Shown: positions 25,123 to 33,816 of the stretch, in pieces
Layout of the letters: the number at the start of each line of letters is the position of its first letter
How positions within the stretch are numbered: position 1 is the stretch's first letter
Position numbers and translations under genes: made by a program
The notes under the pieces: model-generated
What the model was told of the DNA's origin: nothing
Database searches by the model: none
Seen by the model: only the letters and a program-made list of their open reading frames with translations
Assembly: GCA_903925015.1 (NCBI GenBank)
Contig: CAIYDY010000341.1
Span: 1-40,686 of the forward strand
DNA: 40,686 bases
DNA from: an uncultured Acidobacteriia bacterium
GTDB taxonomy: Bacteria > Acidobacteriota > Terriglobia > Bryobacterales > Bryobacteraceae
Direction of reading: 5' to 3'

Positions 25123-25698
25123 CTAGGCCTCCAGCGTAACGCCGTCGTAAATCTCGGCAAGAGCGAAGGAGACCTGTACGCTAGCCAGTTCGCAGATGGC
25201 GTCCAAGCCGTCGAACTCGGTGAGGCTCCATTTGCCGTTGGCCTCCTTGGTGAAAACATCAATGTGGGGAATGGACTGTGCGATCAGGACGTATTCCCGC
25301 AACGTGGGGATGCGCCGATAGTGCATGAACTTCAGGCCGCGGTCGTAGCCTTCGGTGGATTTGGACAAGACCTCGAAAACGACCACCGGGTTGAGCAACG
25401 CGTCCCTGTGGTGGTCCGAAAGCAGGGGCTCACCGCAATAGATGGCGGAGTCGGGGTAAAAAAATGGCCCTTGCGGAGTGACTGCGGTGCGGAGGTCGGA
25501 GTTGACGATGCCGCAGCCGCGTCCCCGCAGGCGAGGCCCAACCGTGAGAACCAAGTTGGTGCCGACAACGGCATGGGGAAAGGTCCCGCCCGACATCGCT
25601 AGAATCAGTCCGTCAATATATTCGCTTTTGGATTCGGCTGCGCGCTCGAGACGCAAATATTCCTCAGGCGTGAAGGTCGGAATCGCTGCGGCGGACAT
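25123..25698 (-). CDS. Uma2 family (DUF820) putative nuclease-fold protein
   Basis: A 191-residue protein of the Uma2 family with a PD-(D/E)XK-like restriction-endonuclease fold. The pattern is visible: Glu in the N-terminal helix (SEYIDGLILAMSGGTFPHA), the Asp in FFYPDSAIYC, and the VFEVLSKSTEGYDRG motif giving E-x-x-S-K. These are the expected metal and catalytic residues. The proteins are abundant in cyanobacteria and acidobacteria; cellular targets are not established. TAAAAT stands 6 nt before the ATG at 25698 and no Shine-Dalgarno is seen. It is monocistronic and divergent from tldD. Confidence 0.9.
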   Translation of the reverse strand: MSAAAIPTFTPEEYLRLERAAESKSEYIDGLILAMSGGTFPHAVVGTNLVLTVGPRLRGRGCGIVNSDLRTAVTPQGPFFYPDSAIYCGEPLLSDHHRDALLNPVVVFEVLSKSTEGYDRGLKFMHYRRIPTLREYVLIAQSIPHIDVFTKEANGKWSLTEFDGLDAICELASVQVSFALAEIYDGVTLEA

Positions 25699-25704
25699 GT
25701 CGCT

Positions 25705-25710
25705 ATTTTA
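25705..25710 (-). promoter_or_regulatory. Possible -10 box of a leaderless gene (25698)
   Basis: TAAAAT on the minus strand, 6 nt before the ATG of the Uma2 gene, without a ribosome site in between. Inferred. Confidence 0.35.
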
Positions 25711-25766
25711 CCCGGAAACTTCTACCCGGAAACACTGGGGCAAGGCAGCGCAACACCCCACAGCGC

Positions 25767-25772
25767 TACAAT
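25767..25772 (+). promoter_or_regulatory. Possible -10 box of a leaderless gene (25782)
   Basis: TACAAT ends 9 nt before the first of two ATGs (25782, 25785) of the tldD-like gene. No Shine-Dalgarno is visible. Inferred. Confidence 0.35.
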
Positions 25773-25781
25773 AATGCCAAT

Positions 25782-27359
25782 ATGATGGCCCGACTCACCC
25801 GACGCGGCTTCCTCGCCACACCGCTCGCCGTTGCATTCGCCGACGAGCTCTTCGGCGCGCCCGCACAATCCACCACGCCCTCCGCAGACCTCGAAAAGCT
25901 CGGGGCCGTGGCCCTGACCGAGGCGAAGAAATTCAAAGCCACCTACTGCGACATCCGCATTGTGCGGCTGCGCGACCAACGGCTGGGAATCCGTCTGTCG
26001 CCCGACCGCGCAACCGGCAAGACGCAATCGGTGCCCACCGTGGCCGAGGATTCGAGCTTCGGATTCGGCGTCCGCGTGATTGTGAACGGAGCTTGGGGCT
26101 TCGCCTCGTCGCCGATGGTGAACAAGGAGGAGATCGCGCGCGTTACGGGCGAGGCGGTCATCATCGCCAAGGCCAACGCCACCATCCAGCCCAAGCCCAT
26201 CCAGCTCGCACCGGTGAAGGCCTACCGCACCCGCTGGGAAACGCCGCACGAAAAGGACCCGTTCTCCGTTCCGACTGCCGAAAAGCTCGACCTGCTGCGC
26301 CGGGCTGCGGACGAGGTCAAGAAAAACACGAAAGTCTTTGGCAGCAGTTCGAGCCTCAACATCCGCAGCGAGGACAAGTACTTCGCGTCCACCGAAGGCT
26401 CCTCGATCCAGCAGCTGATCCTGCAGATCTATGGCAACTTGGACGCAACCGCCGTCGACCGCGCGGCAGGCGTTTCGCGCTCCCGGAGCTATGTCCCGAC
26501 GCAGGCCTCCGCTGGCTGGGAGTACGTTCCGGAAATGAATTTGGAGGAGAACGCCCAGCGCATCCGCGAGGAAGTGGTGGAGCACCTCTCGGCACCCTCC
26601 GTAAAGGCAGGCAAGAAGGATCTGATCCTGATGCCCAACCACCTGATGCTGACGATCCACGAGAGCGTGGCGCACCCGACGGAACTGGACCGGTCGCTCG
26701 GCTATGAGGCGAACTATGCCGGTACGAGCTACATCACGCCGGCGACCATCGGCAAGAAAATCGCCAGCGAGCATTGCACCTTCATCGGCGACCGTACTTC
26801 GCCCCGCGCACTCGGCACTGCCGGATACGACGACGACGGCGTGAAGACCGGCGTTTTCACCATCATCGACAAGGGCGTGTTCCGCAATTTCCAGACGACG
26901 CGCGAACAAGCCCATTTGGTCGGCGACAAGGAATCGCACGGTTGCAGCCAGGCCGATTCCTGGGCGACGGTGCCGTTCCAACGGATGCCGAACGTGTACC
27001 TCAAGGCGGGTCCGTCGGAGACCACGCTGGAGGGGATGATCTCGGAAATCGAGGACGGTGTGCTGATTGACGGGCGCGGAAGCTATTCGATTGACCAGCA
27101 GCGCTACAACTTCCAGTTCGGCGGCGACGCGTTCTGGGAAATCAAGGGCGGCAAGAAGCGCGGCATGATCTCGCGGGTGGCCTACCAAGCTCGGACCCCG
27201 GATTTCTGGCAGGCTTGCGACGCAACGGCGGGTCCATCGTACTGGCGGCAGTACGGCACAACAGGCGACGCCAAGGGCGAGCCCACCCAAATCAACTCGA
27301 TCAGCCACGGATGCTCGCCCACGCGGTTCCGTCAGATCAACGTTCTGGTAACCGACTAA
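25782..27359 (+). CDS. tldD: TldD-like metalloprotease subunit with Tat-type leader
   Basis: A 525-residue member of the TldD/PmbA family, the catalytic half of a TldD/TldE protease that in E. coli processes microcin B17 and CcdA. The zinc motif HExxxH is present as HESVAH (293-298), followed by ELDRSLGYEANYAGTS. C-terminal cysteines in HGCSQADSW and SHGCSPTRFRQ may supply further ligands. Unlike the cytoplasmic E. coli protein, residues 4-28 (RLTRRGFLATPLAVAFADEL) form a twin-arginine leader, so export is likely. Its partner gene follows by 19 bp. An ATG at 25785 is an equally good start. Confidence 0.92.
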   Translation: MMARLTRRGFLATPLAVAFADELFGAPAQSTTPSADLEKLGAVALTEAKKFKATYCDIRIVRLRDQRLGIRLSPDRATGKTQSVPTVAEDSSFGFGVRVIVNGAWGFASSPMVNKEEIARVTGEAVIIAKANATIQPKPIQLAPVKAYRTRWETPHEKDPFSVPTAEKLDLLRRAADEVKKNTKVFGSSSSLNIRSEDKYFASTEGSSIQQLILQIYGNLDATAVDRAAGVSRSRSYVPTQASAGWEYVPEMNLEENAQRIREEVVEHLSAPSVKAGKKDLILMPNHLMLTIHESVAHPTELDRSLGYEANYAGTSYITPATIGKKIASEHCTFIGDRTSPRALGTAGYDDDGVKTGVFTIIDKGVFRNFQTTREQAHLVGDKESHGCSQADSWATVPFQRMPNVYLKAGPSETTLEGMISEIEDGVLIDGRGSYSIDQQRYNFQFGGDAFWEIKGGKKRGMISRVAYQARTPDFWQACDATAGPSYWRQYGTTGDAKGEPTQINSISHGCSPTRFRQINVLVTD

Positions 27360-27378
27360 CCGGCAAGGGGAAACAACA

Positions 27379-28746
27379 ATGTTCACAAAGGAAGAAGCAC
27401 AGAAGCTCGCCCAAAAGGCGATCGGATTTTCGACATTTCCCGAGTGCCAAGTCACCGTGACCGCAACGGAGCAGGCCTACACGCGCTTTGCCAACAACGG
27501 GATCACGACGGCGTCATTGGGATTGCGGCAAAACATGTCGATCGCGGTCACGCGGGACTCCCGAACCGGTCTCTATGCGGTGGACGATTTCGACGACGCC
27601 TCGATCCGCGCGGCGGTTAAAAAGGCCGAGGAGCTGGCCGGAATCGCGCCGCCAAATCCTGAACGGATGCCCGCGTTGGGCCCGCAGACCTACCGCGAAG
27701 GGACCGATTTCGACCCAGCGACCGCCAAGGCGCGCGCGCCGGAAATGATTCCGCACGTGAAGACGATCATCGATGCGGCGATCCGGCGCAAGCTGGTGGC
27801 GGCGGGGTTGATCGAACGCTCGCACCGGATGACGGCGGTGGCGAACAAGACGGGCCTTTTCGGATACCACGAGGCGGCGGATTCGCAACTGACGACGACG
27901 GTCCGGATGGCGGACGGGTCGAGTTCGGGGTGGGCGGGCCAACCGTCCCTGCGTTTGTCTGAAATTGACAGCGCGAAGCTGGCGGCTACGGCTTGCGACA
28001 AATGCGAGAAATGGCGGAATCCGAAGAAGCTCGATCCGGGCAACTACACGGTAGTCCTGGAGCCGACGGCCACGGGCGATTTGGTGCGGCTGATGCAGGG
28101 CGGGTTCTCGGCGCGCAACACGGACGAGGGCCGGACGTTCCTGAGCAAGCGCGGTGGCGGATCGCTGCTGGGCGAAAAAGTTTTCCCCGAATTCGTCAAC
28201 CTGTATAGCAATCCTTTCGATGGCAAGCAGCCTTCGTCGCCGTGGTCTGGCGATTTGCTGCCTGCAAAGGCGGTGAAGTGGGTGGAGAAGGGCGTGATCG
28301 CGAGCCTCGGGTACGACCGCTATTGGGCCTCGAAGACAGGCAAGGAGGCCAACGAGGGTGGCGGCGGTCGCGGTGGCGGTGGTGGTTTTGGAGGCGGCGG
28401 TGGCGGCGCACTCACGCTGGAGGGCGGCTCCGAGACGCTGGAGCAACTGATTGCGGGTGTGGAACGTGGGGTTCTGATCACCCATTTGTGGTACATCCGA
28501 CCGGTGAACCAGCAGACGCTGCAACAGACGGGGCTGACGCGCGACGGCTTGTTCCTGATCGAAAACGGGAAGGTAACCACCCCTGTGATGAATATGCGGT
28601 TCCTGGAGAGCCCGGTGCGGTTATTGAAGAACGCGAAGAAGCTGGGGCAGGCGGCCCGGGTACGTGGCTTGGAGGGCGGGATGATGATCGCACCAGCGAT
28701 GGTGGCGACGGATTTCCCGCTACCCAGTGTTTCGGACGCGATTTAG
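27379..28746 (+). CDS. TldE/PmbA-like partner subunit with glycine-rich insert
   Basis: A 455-residue PmbA/TldE-family protein without the HExxxH motif, expected to form a heterodimer with the upstream TldD. Family signatures: YTRFANNGITTASLG, YHEAADSQLTTTVR, GNYTVVLEPTATGDLVRL, and the end GLEGGMMIAPAMV. At about residues 326-344 there is a run of nearly only Gly (interrupted by Arg and Phe), a flexible insert close to GGALTLEGG. No signal peptide is visible, which is odd if its partner is exported by Tat; a hitch-hiker export of the complex is possible. AAGGGG stands about 9 nt before the ATG. Confidence 0.9.
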   Translation: MFTKEEAQKLAQKAIGFSTFPECQVTVTATEQAYTRFANNGITTASLGLRQNMSIAVTRDSRTGLYAVDDFDDASIRAAVKKAEELAGIAPPNPERMPALGPQTYREGTDFDPATAKARAPEMIPHVKTIIDAAIRRKLVAAGLIERSHRMTAVANKTGLFGYHEAADSQLTTTVRMADGSSSGWAGQPSLRLSEIDSAKLAATACDKCEKWRNPKKLDPGNYTVVLEPTATGDLVRLMQGGFSARNTDEGRTFLSKRGGGSLLGEKVFPEFVNLYSNPFDGKQPSSPWSGDLLPAKAVKWVEKGVIASLGYDRYWASKTGKEANEGGGGRGGGGGFGGGGGGALTLEGGSETLEQLIAGVERGVLITHLWYIRPVNQQTLQQTGLTRDGLFLIENGKVTTPVMNMRFLESPVRLLKNAKKLGQAARVRGLEGGMMIAPAMVATDFPLPSVSDAI

Positions 28747-28825
28747 CCGAAAGGGGCACTATCCCTGGGATTGGGGCGGGGGCTTTTCAGGCGAGGCCAA
28801 ATCATGACGGGAACACCGTCCGGAT

Positions 28826-30013
28826 CTAGGGCCTTCGCGACCTCGCCAGCAGCAGACCCGCCATTCCGCCCAGCATCAGTACCACGGTGCCCGGCTCGGG
28901 ACTGATCTCACCTTGGATGGTGCCTGTTCCACTCACCGGACCATCAAACCGCACCAGTCCGCCGGTGCCGCCGAGTCCGTTCCTGACATTTATCGATCCG
29001 TCATTGATGATCGAGGTCGGGTCTACATACACGTACCCGCCTGCGCCGCTTCCGGCCAAGCTGGGGTAGGTCCCACTGATGTATCCGCCCGCTGCGCCCC
29101 GTGCGCTCACCAGACCGTAGTTGGCCCATGTACCTGCGGCACTGAACCAAAGGTCGCCGCCAGCACCTCCCCCACCCGCGCCGGAAGCAGTGTACGCGTT
29201 GCTTTGGCCGCCCCAGCCATCCGCCGCGATGATGCCGGTTGTGGCAATCGTGAAATCGTTCGTTGCGCCAAAAAAGACGGCCCCACCACCCTGTCCGCCG
29301 TTCCTTCCGCCGTCGTAGCAAAACAGGCCGCAGCCACCACCTCCTCCACCGCCGCCACCACCCTGCAAGATTGACAAATCGACCGCCGTGCCGCCGCCGC
29401 CTCCACCACCCGAATTTCCCGAAGTACCGTCGCCGCCAGCGGTCACCATTCCGCCCCCACCTCCGCTCCCGGCCGTGCCCTCATCGTTGTAACCACGGTA
29501 GCCTTGGCCGAATCCGCCCGCCCCGCCGCCCCCCGCGCCGCCGCCTCCGGTCGCCCCGGTCTGGGTTCCGGCACCGGAAGGTCCACCATTTCCGGCGGAA
29601 CCGGCATTACTCCACACTTCAAGGTCGCCCGCGATGGAGATACTTCCGTTCGCCAGAATCGCCGCCGCCGAATGGCCGTAGAGGGTCAGACTGTAGTTCG
29701 AGGGCAGATTGAACGACGAAAAATTGAAGACGCTAACGGTGCCGTTTGTGGTCACGACCGTGGTCGGCACGATTGAATCCAACTGGTACCCAAAAATGCT
29801 TCCGTAGCTTGAGTTGTAATGCCCTGCGATCACACTTCCACTGTCGGTGTTCAGAAAAAAGTTGGTCCCGTCATAGCTGTGTGTCGCAAGGTATGTGTCG
29901 AAACTCCCGTTGCTCCCGTCGCTTGTAAGCGACATCAGCCCAACCGGACCCGCCGAACAGAACAGCGGGACGATTAGCAGCAGTCCGCAGCCAATCAGGA
30001 ACAGTCTTTGCAT
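28826..30013 (-). CDS. Glycine-rich PEP-CTERM sorted exported protein
   Basis: A 395-residue exported protein. Signal peptide MQRLFLIGCGLLLIVPLFCS (1-20). An N-terminal Ser/Asn/Tyr-rich region (about 20-145) precedes a long Gly-rich region (about 150-260) with many poly-Gly runs, then a beta-repeat region with GGAGGDLWFSAAG. The C-terminus is a PEP-CTERM anchor: PEPGTVVLMLGGMAGLLLA plus the basic RSRRP tail, to be recognised by an exosortase (none in this window). The ATG at 30013 has GGAG 8 nt upstream; a start at 30043 lacks one. Probably an exopolysaccharide-associated surface or matrix protein. Confidence 0.92.
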   Translation of the reverse strand: MQRLFLIGCGLLLIVPLFCSAGPVGLMSLTSDGSNGSFDTYLATHSYDGTNFFLNTDSGSVIAGHYNSSYGSIFGYQLDSIVPTTVVTTNGTVSVFNFSSFNLPSNYSLTLYGHSAAAILANGSISIAGDLEVWSNAGSAGNGGPSGAGTQTGATGGGGAGGGGAGGFGQGYRGYNDEGTAGSGGGGGMVTAGGDGTSGNSGGGGGGGTAVDLSILQGGGGGGGGGGCGLFCYDGGRNGGQGGGAVFFGATNDFTIATTGIIAADGWGGQSNAYTASGAGGGGAGGDLWFSAAGTWANYGLVSARGAAGGYISGTYPSLAGSGAGGYVYVDPTSIINDGSINVRNGLGGTGGLVRFDGPVSGTGTIQGEISPEPGTVVLMLGGMAGLLLARSRRP

Positions 30014-30134
30014 GACGATCTCCAAGCGCGTCGGTAACGCCATTGGAGTATAACAATTTATTTGCGGTCGCGGCGAATTGTCTTACAGTCCGGCCCCTTC
30101 CTCACCAACTGCGCCTCGAAGCCGCCTCCGGCCC

Positions 30135-30902
30135 CTAAATCGTCTTAGTCCCCCCGCCATCCGCGTCAATAATCGACCCATGCAACAGCCGCCCCTCTGG
30201 CGACAGCAGGAACGCCACCAATCCGGCGATATCCTCCGGCTCGCCCACCTTGCTAATCCGCTCCTCGCGCAGAAATATCTCCATCGCCTGTTCGCGATCG
30301 ACACCATACTCGGCAGCCGTCCGCGCCAAACGACCCTCGAACCGCGCCGTCCGCACGGGCCCCGGATTCACTGCATTGACCTGCACCCCATCCCGCAGCC
30401 CCAAATCCGCCAAAGCCTTCGTCAGCGACAACAGAGCCGCATTCACCGAGCCGCCAATGGTGAACTGCGGGCCCGGCGTCCTTCCGCCCGAGCCCGCAAT
30501 ATTCACAACCGACCCCTTCCGTTCGCGCAGGTACGGCCAAGCCGCGCGAGTCAGCCGTACCGCCCCGAACAGCTTCAGCGCATAGCCATCAGCCCAGTCG
30601 TCGTCGGTCAGCAGTTCGAAATCCCCGCGCTTGGTTGCACCGGCATTATTGACGACGATATCGATGCCCCCGAAAACATCCACGGCCGCCTGTACCAAAA
30701 TCCGCGCCGAATCTGGCAGGCGAAGGTCGAGGGCGACGCAGTGAACCTTCCCTCCCGCCGCGCGGATCTCCCCGGCCGTAGCCTCAAGCAGCGCCGAATC
30801 CCGCGCACACAGGACCACGTTGGCACTCTCCGCAGCTAGGCGCATGGCGATGGCGCGCCCAATTCCCCGGTTCGACCCGGTCACAACCGCTGTTCTTTTC
30901 AT
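30135..30902 (-). CDS. Short-chain dehydrogenase/reductase family protein lacking the catalytic Tyr-x-x-x-Lys
   Basis: A 255-residue SDR. Cofactor motif TGSNRGIG (8-15), Asp of the adenine pocket (VALDLRLP), NNAG and the end DADGGG are all normal. The catalytic stretch, usually YSASKAAL, reads GGSVNAAL after QFTI, so the Tyr is Gly and the Lys is Asn. The upstream Ser is retained in NIAGSGG. This subclass exists elsewhere, so it is a real subfamily rather than a sequencing error, but normal SDR catalysis is doubtful. The ATG at 30902 overlaps the TGA of the protease gene as ATGA, so it is translated together with it. Confidence 0.9.
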   Translation of the reverse strand: MKRTAVVTGSNRGIGRAIAMRLAAESANVVLCARDSALLEATAGEIRAAGGKVHCVALDLRLPDSARILVQAAVDVFGGIDIVVNNAGATKRGDFELLTDDDWADGYALKLFGAVRLTRAAWPYLRERKGSVVNIAGSGGRTPGPQFTIGGSVNAALLSLTKALADLGLRDGVQVNAVNPGPVRTARFEGRLARTAAEYGVDREQAMEIFLREERISKVGEPEDIAGLVAFLLSPEGRLLHGSIIDADGGGTKTI

Positions 30903-31510
30903 TTGAAAATCTCCACCAGCGCAACGCGATCCGCATCCGAAATCCCGGCGAACCTCGGCATGTCCCCCCGCACCTTCAACAACTTACGGTAGCGCTCAAA
31001 GTACCCGACAATGTCCCCGCCATACCGGAACGTATACATGATGTCCGCGAACCTCGCCGTGTGCTCCAAGCCGAGCGCATGGCCGCTTTCATGCAAACAC
31101 GTCAGATAAACCACCGCGTGCCGCAAGAGCCGGTCGGCCCTGGTCGCGGCGTCGATATCCGGGCCCAGCAGCCGCGTGTCCGGCAGGACATAAATCTCGG
31201 CCCCCCTGCGTCCGTTCACCAGGATGGGTCGGGTCTCGCCGTACAAACTTCCCTGCCCGTTGGCCCAGTGCAGTCGAATCCTCGCCTTGGCCTCGGAATC
31301 GACCGGGACAAACACGAGCCGACCGCCCGATTCCCGCTGCCACGCCTCGAACGCCCACTTCGCCAACTCCGGGTCATCGGTCTCGCACGCCGTCGACCGT
31401 GCCGCGTCGGGAGTACACGGATCCACCCAATACGTGTACGTCTCCACCGCGCAGGCCAACGGAACCGAGGCCACGAACACCGAAATCAATCGGAAATATT
31501 TCACAAGCAC
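30899..31510 (-). CDS. Secreted matrixin-like zinc metalloprotease
   Basis: A 203-residue exported protein. Signal peptide [19 protein letters not shown] (about 3-21). Catalytic motif [11 protein letters not shown] (140-150), the metzincin HExxHxxGxxH with a Met-turn Met158 in ADIMYT. Mature length of about 180 residues fits a minimal matrixin. The GTG at 31510 is preceded by TAGAAT with 6 nt between, so the transcript may start at the codon itself; a GTG at 31504 is also possible. It is coupled to the SDR gene. Likely an extracellular or periplasmic protease; substrate unknown. Confidence 0.9.
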   Translation of the reverse strand: MLVKYFRLISVFVASVPLACAVETYTYWVDPCTPDAARSTACETDDPELAKWAFEAWQRESGGRLVFVPVDSEAKARIRLHWANGQGSLYGETRPILVNGRRGAEIYVLPDTRLLGPDIDAATRADRLLRHAVVYLTCLHESGHALGLEHTARFADIMYTFRYGGDIVGYFERYRKLLKVRGDMPRFAGISDADRVALVEIFK

Positions 31511-31516
31511 ACGCGA

Positions 31517-31522
31517 ATTCTA
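31517..31522 (-). promoter_or_regulatory. Possible -10 box of a leaderless gene (31510)
   Basis: TAGAAT on the minus strand, exactly 6 nt before the GTG start of the matrixin gene. No Shine-Dalgarno. Inferred. Confidence 0.35.
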
Positions 31523-31562
31523 CCTTGTACCCCGAACCAGCGGAATCCCAGCCCGGAGATGC

Positions 31563-31568
31563 TACCCT
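31563..31568 (+). promoter_or_regulatory. Possible -10 box of a leaderless gene (31575)
   Basis: TACCCT on the plus strand, 6 nt before the GTG of rlmN at 31575. A weak consensus match; listed because the spacing repeats that of other genes here. Confidence 0.25.
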
Positions 31569-31574
31569 TGGAAT

Positions 31575-32621
31575 GTGCCGCAATCGCTTGTAGGAATGGA
31601 ACTTAGCGACATCCGCCAAGTGTTGCCGGCGGGTTCGCCCTCGTTCCGCGCTGATCAGGTCTACCGCGCCATCTACAACGAAAAGGTTGGCGACCTCGTT
31701 CAAATTTCCACGCTCCCGGCCAAGCTGCGCGCCGAGCTCGCCGCCAACGCCGAACTGGGGCTCCCGGACCTTGACAAAGTCTACGATTCCGTCGACGGCA
31801 CCCGCCGCTACCTACTCCGCCTATCCGATGGCCGGACTGTCGAAACCGTCCTCATGCCGGAGCCGGACCGCGATACCGTCTGCATTTCCAGCCAAGTCGG
31901 CTGCCCTGTTGATTGCAAATTCTGCATGACCGCCCTGATGGGTCTGGAGCGGTCCTTGACGGCGGGCGAAATCGTGGGCCAGGTCCTTTTCGTGGCACGC
32001 CACAACGGCCTCTCCATCGACACTGCCAAGCCGAACGCCCGTCGATTCAACATCGTAATGATGGGCATGGGCGAGCCACTGCTGAACCTCGCCAACGTCC
32101 TGAAGGCCACCCGGATCCTGGTGGACCCCAACGGTGCGGGCATGACCGAGCGACGCATCACCGTCTCGACCTCCGGCATCATCCCCCGTATCGAGGAACT
32201 TGGCAAGGCCGAGATCCGGCCCAAGCTTGCCATCTCCCTGAACGCATCCACCGAGGAAACCCGCCAAGCCCTGATGCCCATCACCCGGAAGTGGCACCTG
32301 ACGGACCTGATGGAAGCCTGCCGAGCCTATCCCCTGCGTGCTTGGGAAAAGCTGACCTTCGAATACGTGCTCCTCAACGGAGTCAACGACACCGACGCCG
32401 ACGCCCGGCGCGTTGTCAAGCTGCTTGCCAACTTAAACTGCAAGGTCAACCTGATTGCCCTGAATCCCGGCCCCGGCATCCCGTTTTCCACGCCGACACC
32501 GGAACGTGTCGCCTCCTTCCAAGCCATCGTCCGCCGCGCGGTGCCGTGCTTCATCCGGCGTCCGCGGGGACTCGACATCTACGCCGCCTGCGGGCAGCTC
32601 AAAAGGAACGAAGCCCAGTGA
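31575..32621 (+). CDS. rlmN: 23S rRNA/tRNA (adenine-C2) methyltransferase RlmN, radical SAM
   Basis: A 348-residue RlmN. It methylates C2 of A2503 of 23S rRNA and A37 of some tRNAs through radical SAM chemistry. The cluster motif C-x3-C-x2-C is CPVDCKFC (Cys110, 114, 117). [10 protein letters not shown] and STSGIIPRI are the family SAM contacts, and the second catalytic Cys is Cys339 in [10 protein letters not shown] start at the GTG 31575 ([12 protein letters not shown]) because family members begin with the LVGM/LLGL segment; an ATG at 31596 would cut it. It is divergent from the matrixin gene and overlaps the next gene by GTGA. Confidence 0.93.
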   Translation: MPQSLVGMELSDIRQVLPAGSPSFRADQVYRAIYNEKVGDLVQISTLPAKLRAELAANAELGLPDLDKVYDSVDGTRRYLLRLSDGRTVETVLMPEPDRDTVCISSQVGCPVDCKFCMTALMGLERSLTAGEIVGQVLFVARHNGLSIDTAKPNARRFNIVMMGMGEPLLNLANVLKATRILVDPNGAGMTERRITVSTSGIIPRIEELGKAEIRPKLAISLNASTEETRQALMPITRKWHLTDLMEACRAYPLRAWEKLTFEYVLLNGVNDTDADARRVVKLLANLNCKVNLIALNPGPGIPFSTPTPERVASFQAIVRRAVPCFIRRPRGLDIYAACGQLKRNEAQ

Positions 32622-32950
32622 CCATCAACATCCCCCACAACAAGACGCAGCAGGAGGTGGTTGACCTGATCGAAAACGGCGTCAACCACTTACTGGAAAA
32701 GGGGATTTCCGGCGTACAGCTGGCAGACCCCAAGAAGGAGTGGACGACCGACGCCTCTGGAAACAAGGTAATGACGTTCGGCATTACCGGCAAGATGGGC
32801 TTCATCAAAGTCCCAGTGTCGGGGATTGTGACCGTTTCCCCGTCCGAGGTAATCGTGTTCTGCGAACTCCCCCAGATGGTGAAAAACTTTCTGGGCGAGG
32901 CCAAAGTGCGTTCAGGGGTGGAATCGCAGATCAAGGGACTGCTCGCCTAG
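32618..32950 (+). CDS. Polyhydroxyalkanoic acid system (PHA_gran_rgn) family protein
   Basis: A 110-residue protein. It begins at a GTG inside the RlmN stop (GTGA), so the two are translationally coupled. The pattern [19 protein letters not shown], then [18 protein letters not shown] and ESQIKGLLA, matches the small PHA-granule-region family, whose members are found near PHA genes but also elsewhere and whose biochemical role is not known. No PHA genes are nearby. The stop codon interlocks with that of the convergent ROK gene. Confidence 0.8.
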   Translation: MTINIPHNKTQQEVVDLIENGVNHLLEKGISGVQLADPKKEWTTDASGNKVMTFGITGKMGFIKVPVSGIVTVSPSEVIVFCELPQMVKNFLGEAKVRSGVESQIKGLLA

Positions 32951-33816
32951 CCCGACTGCACCGCCAAACCTAGCGCCCCCCAAAGCACGCTGTCATCGCC
33001 AAGTGCGGCTTGGCGGACATCGATCCTAGCCCGGGACCATGCTGGCATCTGCCGACCCAGTTCCTCGCGCAACGGGACGAACAGGGCATCCCCGGCCTTC
33101 GCAATCCCGCCACCCAGCACTATCCGCTCCGGGTTCAGCACCATGATGCAGTTTTTCAGCCCTTGGGCCAAGTCCACCACGTAGCTGCGCACAAACTCCG
33201 GTCGCTGCATCAGCTCCTTGGCAGCGACCCCATGGTCCCGCTCCAACCACAGCCCGCAACAGAGTCGCTCCAGACAGCCGTGGGACCCGCAGAGGCATTC
33301 GGGGCCACTTGGTCGTACGGTCGTGTGGCCAAGCTCGCCAGCCCACGAATCGGCCCCGCGCAGTACATTCCCGTCCACTAGGATCCCGCCGCCTATTCCG
33401 GTGGAAACCGTTAGATAGACCAGCGGATTGCAACCCGTCCCGGCACCATACAGGTACTCGCCCAGCGCGCCTACATTCGCGTCGTTGTCCATCACAACGG
33501 GCATGCCGCCCAGCACTTGCCGTATGCGCCCGGCCAAGTCGAAATCGGCCCAGCCGCCAACGTGTGTCGAGGTCGCAACCATCTGCGTCCCCCAGATCAC
33601 CGGCCCACCGAAGCCAATGCCGCACCTGTCGAAGGGCGTCTCCGCGTGCCAAGCCGCCACCATCGGTTCCAAGGCCGACATCAACCATTCCCGACCACCT
33701 TCGCGGTCCGTCGCCCGGCTCTCACGCCGCACCATCGTGGCTACGCCGGACAGTGCATCCTCGAAGGCCGCAACAGTAAACTTCGTCCCGCCGATATCAA
33801 TCGCCAGCGTTCTCAT
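32947..33816 (-). CDS. ROK family sugar kinase/glucokinase-like protein
   Basis: A 289-residue ROK kinase, ATP-dependent on a hexose or acetylated hexosamine. Phosphate-binding motif LAIDIGGTKFTVA (4-16), sugar-binding and catalytic VVMDNDANVGALGEY with the catalytic Asp, GIGGGI, and the zinc-binding ROK signature GELGHTTVRPSGPECLCGSHGCLE. No N-terminal DNA-binding domain, so it is an enzyme rather than a repressor. The ATG at 33816 overlaps the HAD gene stop (ATGA), implying a joint function in phosphorylating and dephosphorylating a sugar or a derivative. Confidence 0.92.
   Translation of the reverse strand: MRTLAIDIGGTKFTVAAFEDALSGVATMVRRESRATDREGGREWLMSALEPMVAAWHAETPFDRCGIGFGGPVIWGTQMVATSTHVGGWADFDLAGRIRQVLGGMPVVMDNDANVGALGEYLYGAGTGCNPLVYLTVSTGIGGGILVDGNVLRGADSWAGELGHTTVRPSGPECLCGSHGCLERLCCGLWLERDHGVAAKELMQRPEFVRSYVVDLAQGLKNCIMVLNPERIVLGGGIAKAGDALFVPLREELGRQMPAWSRARIDVRQAALGDDSVLWGALGLAVQSG

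Noticed and set aside
25722-27455. 577-codon minus-strand frame across tldD
   Set aside because: Antisense to a gene with a clear HExxxH motif. No recognisable domain on this strand.
31224-31574. N-terminal extension of RlmN by 117 residues
   Set aside because: This part is antisense to the matrixin gene and does not resemble RlmN; the family begins with the LVGM segment.
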